From Vanilla planifolia (taxonomy: Eukaryota > Streptophyta > Magnoliopsida > Asparagales > Orchidaceae): a stretch of 64,000 bases of DNA. The DNA is taken from NCBI GenBank assembly GCA_023846275.1, contig CM043875.1, forward strand, positions 5,778,626 to 5,842,625. The letters run 5' to 3'. The notes under the pieces were generated by a model. That model made no database searches. It saw nothing but the letters and a program-made list of their open reading frames with translations, and was not told where the DNA came from. A program made the position numbers and the translations under genes. Positions within the stretch are counted from its first letter, which is position 1. Each line of letters begins with the position of its first letter. Shown in pieces: positions 36,343 to 46,131 of this stretch.

Positions 36343-39342
36343 TTTGTCGTCATATATGTTTCATAAAAATATTTTTTGATATTGACTTTTTTCTATTTAA
36401 TAAAAGACTACTATATGGAAAAGAATTATAGATAAATTTTATTAGTGACAAAATTAATAAATAATGTTTTAGTATTTCTTTATATAAGTATTATGATTAT
36501 TATCTTTTATCTTATATTACTCTTATAAGTTACTTTGTTCATCTCAGTTTTTAAATGTATTGGAAGAATTATTTCTTAGTTGATGTTTTAACTCGAAGAA
36601 TTCATACAGACTGATGTTATTTTTTTATGAAGATTCACTTGAAATACAATTTTGCGAGATAGAGTTTCTCTTGATAAGATGAATTGATACAAGACAGGCT
36701 ACATCAAGTGAATGATTGAGCTGATCTAATAGATTCTATTTATTTTTTATTTAGTTTATCATATTTTGATTTCATTATAAATTGTAATGGGTTATATATA
36801 TAAGACAATCATATTATTTTTCTCATTTTTTGCATATCTTATTATTTTTATATATTTTTATTATAAGTGATATTTTTGTTATTTTGTTTTTAAATTTGTG
36901 CTTAGTTTCATAATTTATTTAAAGTCATGTCATTTGATGAAAAGGGAATGAAGATTTTGGCTTAACAGATTATTTTTAAAAATTGCGATTTCTTTATCGT
37001 ATATACGTGCACACGCCTAGGTTGTGATGTAGGTTCCTTTGAGTTGATATTCAAAGATATTTGAGTTGTGATTTGGATTTATTTCCATAGTTGTCATCAT
37101 TTTCATCATCGTTGCATTCCACTTTCATTCCTATTGCAAGTGTTCCCCTATTTATCATCCATCATCGGTATCCTTCCCAACCAGCAATGTGATCATTATG
37201 ATCAAATGAAGACGAAAGAAAAAGCTAATACAAGATAATCTTCATTCTCAATGTTCATGCCAAGTGTGAATACATTAGGTAATATTGTGTTTAACTTATC
37301 CAAATATGTATCCAAGTTTCCATAGTCTGTGATCCTCAAGTCATGCTGTATCTTCAAAAATGTGTAGTATGTCGGTGATTTGGGCATGTAGTTGCTCTCC
37401 TATTTGCTCACATTTCCCAAGGATCCATTATCGTAATCACCTTTTAAGTGTATTATTAGCTAGAAATAATTTTATATGCTATTTGTTAGCTTCCTTAGAT
37501 TTTTTTATACCTCATTTTGTGTAGATGTAAGTGTATCTTATTTATCTTCAAAGGCTTCATCAGTCCTTTTATAAAAATATTTTCACTCTGTGTTTGTCAC
37601 AATGTACAGCATTGAGAACATTAAAGAGTTCTACAAAGAGGGTTGAACACTTTGTCACATAACTTTGAGCCCGACCTGTAATAGTGGCTATTTCATCGAC
37701 ACAAATAATTTCAACCAACTTCGATCCAATCAAAGAAGTCCTTAATTCAAGAATAGTTTATTACTTTGCACAAAATTTGAAATCTGTATAAAATTTCATT
37801 GATTTCCCACACACCACTTCATCTGCAATGTCAAATTACTCCTGAATTGACAAACTTTGCCTTCAGTTGCCCAAGATATCACAAAATTAAATTCGGGCAA
37901 CCTTGACGATTGATTACTTTTTCCGCAGCCTTTGCAATGAGTAATAGGCTCAGCCTTGACCCTACTTTTTGCTTGTTGAAAAAATTATTATTCACGTTGA
38001 AGCAACTTTGATTGAAGCTTCATTTGCTAAATTTTTCCACAAAGTTGATCCTTAAAGATTTTTCCTTTTCATGGTGACCTCCATTGGCAATCCTCCTATT
38101 GCTTATGCTTGTACTCTGTTAGCAACTACCAGAATGGAGCATCTTCTCCTCAAGGCTCTACAACCTCCAAAAACATAGCATTCAAACATCGATTTCTTTT
38201 CCAACATGAATTCTTTTTTCTTTTTTTTAGCTACTTTGTAACAAATCTACACAACCCTTCAATTCCATGGTGCCACCAAAGATCCTGACATCTCGATCTT
38301 TGCAAACAATATATCTCATATGACTGCTTCTCCATCGCAATGCAACATAAGTTGTCTACAATAAGAACAAACACTATGTAGAAAAACATCATAGAAAATA
38401 GTATTTTATGTGACTTGGTCTCTCTACCTTTGAACTCTCAAGAGATATCTTGTATTTCTTTCACAAAATAAACAAGAGCAAATCTCTTATTATTCTCATA
38501 CTAGGTTTTTTATACGATACAATATAGATAAGGATCATGAATATAACTTGGTCACACAATTTTAATACCCTAAATCATACATAATAAGTAAGTTCACTTG
38601 ACCCAAATATCATTATAGACTTGATTATAAGCATGTAAAACATTGAATACACTACTTAACCCCAACAACAATTCTAGCCCTTTTTTCTTAGCATTGAATA
38701 TGCAATGCTTGCTCTTAATCACTTATACTGTTTGTCTAGTGTTCTAATCATTTAACACAAGATTTGCTAGATGTTGGTGTAGTAGCTTGGTTCTTCTTCT
38801 TCTTCTTACAATGCTAATTGATAAGATTGGCATGTACTTTGATGCTCTAACTGTAATGTAGTTGATCATGAAGTATTTGTACAAGATGGAATCACATACT
38901 ATGAAGGGATTCCTTAGGATTTTGACAAATCAATTGGCAAATGCTTCATGACATGCAGAAAGCACTTCCTTAGGGTTTTCCCAATGAGACTATAGACATT
39001 AACTTGAAATGATGTTGTCATTTTTTCAATTTGTGAAGAGCCCAATGATCATTTTTTCAATGAATGAGCTCAACCAATGTTGAACAAATTCTATTTTACT
39101 CTCATTCTTTTAAAGATTCTTAGCTAGTATGACTTGATGACTTACTTGTGCAGTATATTCACATGGAAAGAAAGCTCTTGAGATGGCAAGCGCCTGGAAT
39201 TTGGATAGCGAGGGTCACTGGCATGACCCCAGCAGATAGAGACTTATTGTATCGTGGTATCGGCTTGCGAATGGTCCGCAGCGGAGTCGCATCATTTGCC
39301 TTAGTTTCCAGCTATTTGTATGCTATCAAGCACCTCATATAG
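6309..39342 (+). CDS. Mitochondrial carrier (SLC25) family protein, six exons
   Basis: Six exons join in frame to 1125 nt, giving 374 residues and a TAG stop: 6309-6425, 6500-6575, 10047-10142, 31089-31599, 31946-32081, 39154-39342. All introns are GT-AG. The product has the three-fold layout of SLC25 carriers, which exchange metabolites across the inner mitochondrial membrane (occasionally other organelle membranes). The PX[DE]XX[KR] motif is PLDTLK at residues 30-35 and PFELVK at 126-131. The third copy is SFDTAK at 297-302, with Ser in place of the usual Pro. The second half of each repeat shows a (L)Y/W-R/N-G motif (LYNG, LWRG, LYRG). The matrix loop of repeat 2 is unusually long (about residues 136-250), accounting for a total above the usual 300 or so. 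The start ATG at 6309 leaves a short N-terminus ahead of helix 1. The substrate cannot be assigned. Introns 2, 3 and 5 are swollen by transposons but the frame is intact. Confidence 0.92.
6500..6575 (+). CDS. Carrier gene exon 2 (residues 40-64 plus split Gly65)
   Basis: Follows a 74-base intron ending CAGTAGCAG. The exon reads VAAGSNRKAGF onward to RSISGFSG and ends TTTTTCAG before GTATCC. The neighbouring acceptor at 6508-6509 would break the frame, so the acceptor at 6498-6499 was chosen. Confidence 0.86.
6576..10046 (+). other. Carrier gene intron 2 (3.5 kb)
   Basis: Starts GTATCC and ends TTATTAG. It has no coding content. It includes a G-rich patch near 7120-7170 with the short palindrome CCAACCCGGGGGTTGG at 7143-7158. 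No mobile element could be delimited. Confidence 0.8.
10047..10142 (+). CDS. Carrier gene exon 3 (residues 65-96)
   Basis: Completes Gly65 and encodes LYNGLWWSTLAKFLGIGARF and on to SAFYT, the end of carrier repeat 1. Donor is ACAG before GTATAG, phase 1. Confidence 0.93.
10480..10695 (+). repeat. 5' LTR copy of the copia element
   Basis: It aligns by eye with 23110-23340: both share TTTTTTAGAGATC, then CTTTCTT and GGATT blocks, and end near TTTCTCCCA. The left edge is uncertain. Confidence 0.65.
10697..10708 (+). promoter_or_regulatory. Degenerate tRNA-iMet primer binding site
   Basis: TGCTATTAGAGC differs by two transitions/transversions from TGGTATCAGAGC, the usual plant copia primer site complementary to initiator tRNA-Met. 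It stands just inside the 5' LTR copy, where it should be. Confidence 0.6.
10750..11290 (+). pseudogene. Copia gag remnant
   Basis: Frame-shifted translation shows LSGQNYL near 10820, then LDMLEEHRWKCPKDDLDYKN near 11075 and a NFLISLNKFLDD...SLQEAF pattern near 11150-11240. This matches the copia gag (UBN2-type) order. Stops and shifts make it non-coding. Confidence 0.65.
12026..14232 (+). mobile_element. Possible Sirevirus-like LTR remnant
   Basis: TGTTAGAATTGGTGAGTAAC followed by a G run and a TTGTAGTA block resembles the start of Sirevirus-type copia LTRs. At the far end, ATTATCATCATCAAGGG near 14217 resembles the sequence usually found before the 3' LTR of these elements. No second copy was found, so the assignment is tentative. 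Confidence 0.3.
12780..13800. repeat. TACGAT/GTAC-word-rich tract (copy A)
   Basis: The words ATCGTA, TACGAT, GTATGA and GTACAA recur far above what the AT-rich surroundings show. No exact repeat period is visible. The same vocabulary is seen at 16650-18000 and 52740-54170. Confidence 0.5.
14233..14328 (+). repeat. 48-base tandem duplication
   Basis: Units 14233-14280 and 14281-14328 both begin TACAACATTTAAGGCATTGA. They differ at only two positions, so the duplication is recent relative to the surrounding decay. Confidence 0.97.
16650..18000. repeat. TACGAT/GTAC-word-rich tract (copy B)
   Basis: Recurring ATTGTACTTGTATGAA-like phrases occur near 16672, 16873 and 17078. Two CCTCTCGGGTAA anchors (near 16834 and 17114) lie about 280 bases apart. 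It looks like a degenerate tandem array or a strongly patterned LTR. Confidence 0.5.
20320..23050 (+). pseudogene. Copia pol remnant (integrase, RT, RNase H)
   Basis: Read across frameshifts, the order is copia-typical. The GAG-pre-integrase HPNVIYFKKFF is near 20345. The integrase core runs from about 20470 to 21050, including KLDPWLFKCIFLGYS near 20988. Reverse transcriptase has NKPWDVMALPLEKN near 21665, GFTLTHEINY and ETFTLMIKLS near 21785. The late region has MEVAKSSKGIFVS and MKYVLDPLEKCGVVGC near 22255-22340, then YQRLVKRLIYPSH near 22425. RNase H has HDRTNHMTIDNHFIKEKK near 22860. Many in-frame stops make it inactive. Confidence 0.82.
20793..20815 (+). repeat. Run of 23 G
   Basis: An uninterrupted 23-base G homopolymer, rare in so AT-rich a region, inside the integrase remnant. 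It may be partly a sequencing or assembly artefact, or a G-quadruplex-prone expansion. Confidence 0.95.
23110..23340 (+). repeat. 3' LTR copy of the copia element
   Basis: Homologous by eye to 10480-10695 and placed just downstream of the RNase H remnant, as expected for the 3' LTR. Both copies are diverged, so the insertion is old. Confidence 0.65.
23346..24033. other. Intron sequence between two retroelements
   Basis: AT-rich intron 3 sequence. The 74-codon frame at 23390-23614 has no recognisable domain. Nothing else can be supported. Confidence 0.5.
24265..24430 (+). repeat. Degenerate minisatellite inside LTR (GACTCG...GGATTGG unit)
   Basis: Six or so imperfect units of about 25-30 bases repeat a GACTCGnCTnGGATTGGnGGC-like theme. 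The opposite arm has the counterpart near 28860-29040. It looks like an LTR-internal tandem array. Confidence 0.7.
24500..24740 (+). repeat. GTGGGTCGA-type degenerate array inside LTR
   Basis: Repeated TGGGTCG/TGCGGGTC words make this GC-richer than its surroundings. The counterpart in the right arm (28445-28780) reads CGACCCACGT in clear near-tandem copies of about ten bases. Confidence 0.7.
25250..25500 (-). pseudogene. Gypsy reverse transcriptase, N-terminal fragment
   Basis: Minus-strand translation gives KQKAIKEVSKLLDASFV, then YYPEWLANMVLVKK and YVWTIPILTKPTQKTH followed by a LGLMIS block. This matches the start of the gypsy RT domain. The conserved YxDD region is missing because the fragment ends at the inverted LTR. 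Confidence 0.8.
25884..26276 (-). pseudogene. Gypsy aspartic protease remnant
   Basis: The 130-codon frame contains CRMFIDNRSSADIFFLNAFD, a degenerate retroviral-type protease active-site region. The usual D-(T/S)-G triad is changed (DNRSS), and upstream is ISFGPEE, typical of this family. The open frame may be a chance survivor of decay. Confidence 0.8.
26188..27678 (-). pseudogene. Gypsy gag remnant
   Basis: Includes two open stretches (27678-27193 and 26601-26188) joined by frame-shifted sequence with gag words such as KRPRDD and FNTPLSAISEEILTAI. The last part has KFSKYHEYYGHTTSKYKPLK, a CCHC-knuckle-like block in which cysteines are replaced. Not expected to encode a product. Confidence 0.72.
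27945..29299 (-). repeat. LTR copy, minus orientation (right arm of inverted repeat)
   Basis: About 1355 bases. Its ends form a terminal inverted pair: TATTGATACGAAAAATGGAT at 27945 and the complement of TATTGATTCGAAAAAT at 29299. It stands directly upstream of gag on the minus strand and so acts as the element's 5' LTR. Homologous throughout to 24034-25225 in reverse. Confidence 0.82.
29300..31088. other. End of carrier gene intron 3
   Basis: AT-rich intron sequence with one GA microsatellite. Frames at 30119-30316 and 30593-30889 (minus) have no recognisable domain. It ends TTTGCAG at exon 4. Confidence 0.6.
30349..30376 (+). repeat. (GA)14 microsatellite
   Basis: Uninterrupted GA dinucleotides in a purine-rich stretch starting near 30328. 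Confidence 0.95.
31089..31599 (+). CDS. Carrier gene exon 4 (residues 97-266)
   Basis: Acceptor is TTTGCAG; the exon completes Asp97 and reads GREDGYVYVSEAML onward. It holds the second carrier motif PFELVK, a long hydrophilic loop and EGWNALWRGLRAGITRD. Donor is CCACCAAG before GTTTGT, phase 2. Codons before 31089 in the open frame are intronic. Confidence 0.95.
31946..32081 (+). CDS. Carrier gene exon 5 (residues 267-312)
   Basis: Acceptor TATCTAG, 346 bases after exon 4. Encodes the small-residue-rich helix 5 and the third carrier motif SFDTAK (Pro replaced by Ser), ending VVVPK before GTATCC. Confidence 0.94.
32217..32505 (-). repeat. LTR of outer element, left copy
   Basis: Shares TGTAGAAAA, CAAGAGATATCTT and TTTCACAAAA in order with 38377-38667. 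The right edge is approximate. Confidence 0.75.
33523..33918 (+). repeat. Inner element 5' LTR
   Basis: Begins TGATGTAAGACATGCTACAT. Aligned by eye with 36685-37087 over CTACATCAAG, TGATTGAG, TTGTAATGG and CCTAGGTTG. Confidence 0.8.
33923..33934 (+). promoter_or_regulatory. tRNA-iMet primer binding site
   Basis: TGGTATCAGAAC matches the standard plant retroelement primer site TGGTATCAGAGC at 11 of 12 positions, four bases after the inner 5' LTR. Confidence 0.85.
36309..36338 (+). repeat. (AT)15 microsatellite
   Basis: Uninterrupted AT dinucleotides within the interior of the inner LTR element. Confidence 0.95.
36685..37087 (+). repeat. Inner element 3' LTR
   Basis: Begins TGATACAAGACAGGCTACAT and is homologous to 33523-33918. 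The two copies are clearly diverged. Confidence 0.8.
37202..37387 (-). pseudogene. Copia-like gag fragment
   Basis: KIQHDLRITDYGNLDTYLDK and TLGMNIENEDYLVLAFSF follow the pattern of the copia gag/UBN2 domain, in which a leader helix is followed by 'xxEDxxxxLLxSLP'. Short and isolated; weak assignment. Confidence 0.45.
38377..38667 (-). repeat. LTR of outer element, right copy (5' on minus strand)
   Basis: About 291 bases. Its minus-strand start TGTTGGGGTT is the canonical copia LTR terminus. It pairs with 32217-32505. Confidence 0.78.
39154..39342 (+). CDS. Carrier gene exon 6 (residues 313-374, stop TAG)
   Basis: Acceptor ACTTGTGCAG. The exon reads YIHMERKLLRWQAPGIW, the final LLYRG repeat half and helix 6, ending KHLI and TAG. 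It follows VVVPK of exon 5 in phase 0. Confidence 0.93.
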   Translation, partial: YIHMERKLLRWQAPGIWIARVTGMTPADRDLLYRGIGLRMVRSGVASFALVSSYLYAIKHLI

Positions 39343-42300
39343 CCGTCGATGCGGCGCCGTGATCACTAAGTTGCGATATTTACAAAACATCTTTGTGATG
39401 GTTATGATTCAAAAGAATGTCTTCATTAGCCAATGAGGAAAAGATCATTATTGTTAGTGGTCAAGTAGAAAACTTTTAAACTTTGTTTTGCTTCACTAAG
39501 ATTTCCAGTTATATTTCTAACATAGCATTAATTCTAACATCTATGATCATTACACTTTGACTTGTTTCTGTAGTCTCAGGTAGCTTCAAGGCTAAAGCTC
39601 TCTTTCCTATTGTTCATTTTGGCAGACTTCAAGCTAGGTTCGTGTATGCATCATGGTAGAGCTTGTTTTGAGTGGCTTTACAGGAAGAGTTTTGCTGCAA
39701 AACTTTATTCTAGTATGTGAACTTTTTGTACTATGATTCTACCTTAGTTTTTGCACCAATTCTCTAAGTATGACTCTTAACAAAGAAATACAAGTCTGCA
39801 TAAAGTTATAATGAAACAATAGATGTCGATCAACTTCGAGCATTCATAGCTTTCTCTAGAGAAACTGTTATGTTTATTAATTTTCAATTATTGAAGTTCT
39901 TGCTACAAACATTTAAACAAAAGCTTGAAAATAGATACCTAAGAATGATTGTTAAAACCAGTTTTTGCATTAACATAAACAATAAGTTGAAAAAAATAGA
40001 GGTATGATAGATTGATAGAATTCAGCTAAAGAAAGCTCCATTGTGTTGACATATAGTATTCTACCATAGATCCTTGCAAGTAGTTACAATTATAAGCTTT
40101 TAAGCTTTCTTTGAATTATCACTAAGGATTTCTCAAACAAGGGTTGGTAATGGATTTGATTATGCACAATCAACAACATAAAGTAGAACTAGCAATCTAT
40201 TATAAGAATTCTTTGGATTGTTGCTAACAATGAGGTGATCTTGCAACTACTTTGAATAGTTGGAAATCAATCAACTTACAACATTGTTTGTTATCTATCA
40301 AATAACCTTGACCTCATGTAGCACATGTCCCAAGCAAGTGAATGTTGAACATTTAATGTCTCATGAAAATCTGAAATACTATCATCTCAACAAAGAAATT
40401 TGATGAAGAATAATCTTAAGTGATGTCTTTGAAGTGGATGGTAGAACAATCATTTGAAAGTAATGGCTTCTTGTGTGACTTATTTGTAAGCCTAATTGAA
40501 CTTGCCTCTAAGTGAAAAAAAATTATAGAAATAGCTAAAAGCATATTGATGGTGGTATAAATGTTGGAATCATTGACTTACAGGAGCATCTTTGGGAGTT
40601 TCACGAATAACTGATAAATTATTCCCTAGATGTATTGTCAATAAAAATATGAAGGTGTAAAGAAAAAAATTTATGTTGTGCTAAACTAGCATGATGCACA
40701 AAAAACATTATTATTATATTCTAAAATAGAATTGATTTTTCTCTCATTATAAAATGACTTATTATTTAAGAGTTTATGAAATATCCTTTGGTACACAGTC
40801 TATAATTATAATTATTCTCTTTAAACTATTCTTTATCAAAATAGAACTTAGGTTTTAGTCATAAAACCATTCAAATTCCTTTACAATTTTTGTAACATGA
40901 CATTACTTTCGTTTCTATTCTCAAAATGAGTAAGAATGTGCTAATTGATTCAACATTAGTAATAGAACTATAGTGAGAAATGGCTAACATGTATAGATTT
41001 TTTAAGTTGAAATTTAGATGTGTGTTAGGATGTAGAAAATGTAGGTATGGTAATCTTAGCCTCCTTGTTTTTTATTATTAATATAAATATAATTAAATTT
41101 CCTTGAAATTTAAAAATATGTCTGTTCATCTTTTTATTAAGTGTCACATAGTTATCAAATAACTATGGTTTGCTTACATGTGTGACAATTATAGGGGTGA
41201 TATCACAACAAACCTTATCGTCATATCATCTGAACTTAAAAGGCACTTGACATCATTTAATTTTTTTAAAGGACTTATCCAATCATGCTACAATGAATTG
41301 ATGTGGTAGGTCTTCTAGCCTCAAACACATCTTATCCATTTTTTGTTACATTAATGGAAGTAGCTCAACTAAATGTCACTTTATCATGAGCTCTTTTATG
41401 TATTTAGACAAGCTCATCAATCCCTACATAAGTTTGTCCGACTCATCCAACAATAGCTCATTGGCACATTGTGGGAAAAAGTAAAACCCTATATCGATGA
41501 TAAATTTTCTCAAAACTTACAAATGAAAAGCAGATTCCCGAATAGTCTAAGCCTGCCCTCATTTTTACCCAACATAAGATGAAAGAAATCGTGAAATTAA
41601 GTTAATATGATGGCGATCAAATAGGATTTAATTTGATAAATTTAATTTCTTAAAATCTGTTATTTATAATTAAAAATATTAAACTTATAATAAAATATTA
41701 TGAATTATTTCACGATCTCAAGCATGATAAAAAATATTATTCAAATATATCAATAGAAAGAATTTTTGAGATAAGTCTAATAAGATTGAGTTTATAATTT
41801 TTAAAGACTTAAAAAATTAATTATAAATTTTTAAAGATTTCGATATAATTATAATTAGTCTCATGATATATTTATAATTTTATATATTTTGGCTTATGTC
41901 TAATTCGTTTTATGAAGAGTATATATGCAAATATAGAAATGTTGATTACGTTAGGGTAGATTTATAATTTAGAGAATTTTAGTACAAAAGACTTTGTTTT
42001 TGTGGACGATAGATTTGTAAATACTAAATTATCAAGGAGGTTTTATGCAAATAATATGCAAGATTTACTTATATATTATTTAAATAAATATGACATTGAT
42101 GATTTATTCAACTTTGACTTCCTTGTACATTCAAATATGTGTGAATTATGATATTATTTAATATAATGATGACAAATTAAATAACATTAATCCATTATTA
42201 ATTGGTATTTAAGCATGCTTAATACCTTTACCAACGAGTCCCTGGAAAAATTACCCCTTATGTGAGTTGTGTAAAGCTTAGATTACTCAAGTGGGCAACT

Positions 42301-45300
42301 AGCTAGTCGAAAGTTGAGGGAGGTCTCATTATTGTGCAATTGTAACGAGGTTTCGATTAAGAGGTGCTTTGTCTTGCATGATTGATGTCGCTAACAAGGT
42401 AAGTGTATCGTTCATCTCATTTTTTTTTACAGTGCTTTGTAGACATACCTCTAAGTTTCGTAAGAAAAGGATATGGATAAAGATGTGGTAGGAACTCAAT
42501 TTTGTTGAAAGGAGATGTGGTAGTGTAAGAGTCCATAATAAGATGAAGGGGTTATTGTAGTATTGATTCTTAGCCATTGTATTTATTTGATAACAATAAG
42601 TCATAAATATTTTTAATGATTTTGGATAAATGATTTTTCAAATTATAGACAGTTGATGCTTATGTTTATAAGAGACATCAAAGAAGAAGAATAAATGTCA
42701 TATCCCATAAAAATTATCTTAATTAGAATAACAGACTATAAAGAGATTTTTTTGAGTTTAATGTTAAGTATTTTATTTTTATTTTGATTAAATTGTTAAA
42801 CTTTAAAATTATTTTTGTAAGATACAAAAATTAAATTTTATTTAAATTAATCATCTTAGAAAAAAATCAAGACTAAAATGTTGATCATCTTATCTTGGGT
42901 TTTTTTATTGCATAATTTTTATAAAAAATTATTATTAAAAAATTAGTGTATTTTAAAATAAAATTAAAATTTACACAAAATCACTTATAAGGATTTTCTC
43001 GAACTTATTAAAATAATTATTTTAAAATATTTTTTAGAAAAATTAAAATCTTTATTCTTAATAATTTACTTCTCTTTTGATGAATCACATTTTTAAGAAT
43101 AATGAAGGCATGCTAGAGAATATGAGAGAGAAAGAGAATTAGAGGTCTCAATGGATTCAAGGAGTGGAGTTGGGATCATGTTAAGACTAAATTGCGAATC
43201 AAATTGGGTATACATGCACGTGGTACATGTTAGAAGTGATCATTGATTTAGCAAAAACTTGTGGCAAACTAGGTTTGAAAAATTAGTATAATATAATGAA
43301 AGTTTTGTTCTTTTGAATTCTAAAAATTATAAAAAATAAGGATTTTAAGGGAATGGATTTTATTAATAATGAAAATAGAATTGTGGCGAGAAGGGTCATC
43401 ACATAAGGCTTGACAACTAGTGTATTGAGGCGATTTGATAATACCAACATGGTAATGAAGTGATGTGATAATATCAATGTGATGATAGGGTTGAAGTGAT
43501 GTTGTAAAGCCACTAAGTGGATTGTTTGGCTAAGTTGATGATGAGTGGCATAACTAAAAGTAATGATTTAGCATAGCTGATAAATGAAAGAGTTGAGAAA
43601 GAAAATATAGTCAATTGTGATAATTTCGAAAGAGTTGACATGGCAATAGATTTTTATAGTGAAACAGATTCATATGGTGTGACATAGCTAATGGACAAGC
43701 TGATACAATTGATCGTGATAGTTTCTACAAATTTAACACTGTGACATAGTCTATATGATGTTGTAGGGCCAATAAAGTCAAAATAGAGTAAATTAGGACA
43801 TTCAAAGCAAATGATGATAATTTTAATAGAGTTAATGAAGAGACAAAGTTAATACAATGTGACAAAATAGATAAGAGCGATATAGTTGACATGATGATTC
43901 CAATTGATTGATGGTATGACATGGTTAACATGGTGTGGCAGAGACAAGTAAGTAGCATGAGTAACACACGTAATAGTGAAGTTTTTTTTCAAAACTGTTA
44001 GGGCAATAAAATTGATGTAATACTAAAAAATTGATAGAGACAACAAAGCCAATAAAAACAATTGATCTTGTGATGATGATTATAACAAAACTAACAATGC
44101 ACCAAAATAGACACATGTAATTAAGGAATAATATGAATGAATTTTTCTATTGCAAAAAGATTTGTTAAGTATAAATGAATTTAATTTTATTCCTATATCT
44201 TAAAAAAATTAAAAATTTATGATACAATCAATGTTGATCTCTAGTAATTTAGGCTTTTGAATTAATAAATATCATCAAAACACGCATTAAGCTCAACTTA
44301 GAGCAACATACTGTTTCAATTCTCTCCTAAACTTTTAAAATTTGAGAAAAAAAAACTTTTTATAAGGTTAAAAGGGAGATCAAACTTTAGCAATTAAAAT
44401 AGAAGGTTCTTTCCTAATTTAGTTTTTCTACCACCATGAAAACATTAACTATTATTAAATGATTAAGTCATTTTCAATTTATTGTTTTCTGGTAGCAGTT
44501 AACAAATAATTACATCATACTTGAATCATCTTCTCTACATTAATTCACTTCACCCACTGCATATTGCTATTTAACAGAACATCAATCACGAATCAACGCT
44601 ACAATAAAAACTATAAAATGCGAAAAAGAATTAAAAAAAATTTATTTTGTTTAAAAAATAAAATAAAATGCTACTTAAAAGTAGCTTTTTAAAATTCCTC
44701 CCAAATGGATCCTATATGAAATAATCCAATCAGATGCTAAACCAGTGATAGACAAAAACATGAATTAATTTGGATTAAAAATTAATATACAATATTTTTT
44801 TAGTGAAATGAATGTTTTTATAACAAAAATTTTACTTATTATGTTTTAGAAGCGTTTAAATACATTTTTTCTAATAATTAAAAAATAACATCAAATCTCA
44901 AAATTATATTTTTAAATAAAATCCATAAATTTTTATGATGTTTTGAAGGTCTCTTGCATGGATTGTACTCTACATGTTATTATAGAATGAAATAATTTCT
45001 CAATATAGCAATCATAAAGACAAAATTATTATAATATATTAGTTTTAAAAATATCATATCATTTAAAAGTCTAATAAAAAATATATATTCAGAAGATGAC
45101 ATTCACTTAATATGTTTTCAAAAGTCAACTTTTAAAAATCATCCAATTTGATTAGTTTTTAAAAATTATATATTTTCAACATTCTTAAAGTTATGATTTT
45201 TGAATGTCTCTATTGATTGATGTCACTATTAGGTGTCACTTTTGTTAAACATTACCATTAACTCGTATCATCACTAACTACAACTTATCGTCGAATATCA

Positions 45301-45912
45301 TTTGTTGCCTATTATCAAAATTAATTGTGAGTATAATCATTATGAAACACTATATTCTTTTCTTATCATCATCAACAAAACATAAAAATAATAAATAGAT
45401 AGTATTTATAATGTCTAAATAAAATAAAATTATTTATCCAAATAAAAATATTTTTTAAATAACAATGCTTGACAAATTAAATAATAAATTTTTAAAAACT
45501 TACTAATTTTAAAAAATTATTAAATTTTGAATGTCATTGGTTCTTGAATATCAAAGAATCGATTAACTCTTAAACAATAATTGTAAGCTCTTTTTATTTA
45601 AAATAAATATTTCATTGATTTTTTTTTAAATATTCTTCAAAAACTTTATTTTCAATCACTAAGAGAAGCCATGTGGGATGTCCTATAGTTGGATCATTCT
45701 GGCAATTCCCTAACTTGAGTCACAGAAAGGGTGTGCAGAGGAGGAGTTAGTTGGCCAGCTGTATACTGACGGGGGTTAGTTGAAGGTCATTTATGCTCTA
45801 CATGATAAAGGAAAACGCAGGCAGGGAGCTCTTCTGCTTCACTAACAAGAGAGGAGACCATTGATTGAGCTCTCCACGGGTGGCAGTTCCCAGGGAAAAC
45901 AGCAGAGAGACA
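39343..45912. other. Intergenic region between the two genes
   Basis: AT-rich, with no supported coding region. The left end holds the 3' UTR of the carrier gene, but no clear polyadenylation signal can be chosen. Minus-strand frames at 42329-44116 are low-complexity shadows. The right end, rising in GC from about 45660, should hold the ABCB promoter and leader. Confidence 0.6.
43380..43960. repeat. Degenerate GTGACATAG/GTTGATG-type patterned tract
   Basis: Words such as GATGTGATAAT, GTGACATAG and GAGTTGAC recur every 30-60 bases without a fixed period. This explains several spurious minus-strand frames in the area. Confidence 0.45.
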
Positions 45913-46131
45913 ATGGAACAGGAAGACTCCGGCAGGCGGCCAGCCAGCCCAGGATGTGGCCTCTTCTACTTTGCAGACAGGCTCGATTACCTCCTGATGT
46001 TCTTCGGCAGCGTTGGGTCCTGCATTCATGGAGCCTCCCTCCCTGTCTTCTTTGTTCTCTTTGGAAAGCTCATAGACTCCTTGGGTTCGCTTTCTTCGGA
46101 TCCACACAGGTTGGCAGATGAAGTTTCAAAG
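45913..46131 (+). CDS. ABCB13/14-like: ABCB exon 1 (residues 1-73)
   Basis: Starts ATGGAACAGGAAGA. Encodes the cytosolic N-terminus, [16 protein letters not shown] (TM1) and [15 protein letters not shown]. Ends GTTTCAAAG before GTTCGT, phase 0. Confidence 0.93.

Larger units (their letters stand above)
33523..37087 (+). mobile_element. Inner LTR element, 3.6 kb, non-coding (LARD/TRIM-like)
   Basis: Two direct repeats of about 400 bases bound an AT-rich interior without recognisable gag or pol. A near-perfect iMet primer binding site follows the left LTR, which sets + orientation. It looks like a non-autonomous LTR element inserted into the outer one. No clean five-base target duplication was seen (GTATC left, TAGTT right), so the edges may be off by a few bases. 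Confidence 0.72.
32217..38667 (-). mobile_element. Outer LTR retroelement in carrier intron 5 (copia-like)
   Basis: Direct repeats of about 290 bases bound the element. On the minus strand the right copy starts TGTTGGGGTTAAGTAG, a typical copia LTR start. A 61-codon minus frame at 37202-37387 resembles copia gag. The element is interrupted by a second LTR element at 33523-37087, so its own length is only about 2.9 kb, mostly decayed. Confidence 0.68.

Noticed and set aside
42329..44116. Series of minus-strand frames of 63-91 aa
   Set aside because: Low-complexity Leu/Ile/Ser/Thr-rich translations of a patterned AT-rich tract without domains.
45865..45912. Sixteen extra codons upstream of the ABCB ATG
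   Set aside because: The frame there begins at TTG with no in-frame ATG. The first ATG at 45913 fits the family's N-terminus.
45787..46107. 106-aa minus-strand frame over ABCB exon 1
   Set aside because: Antisense shadow of a GC-rich coding exon.
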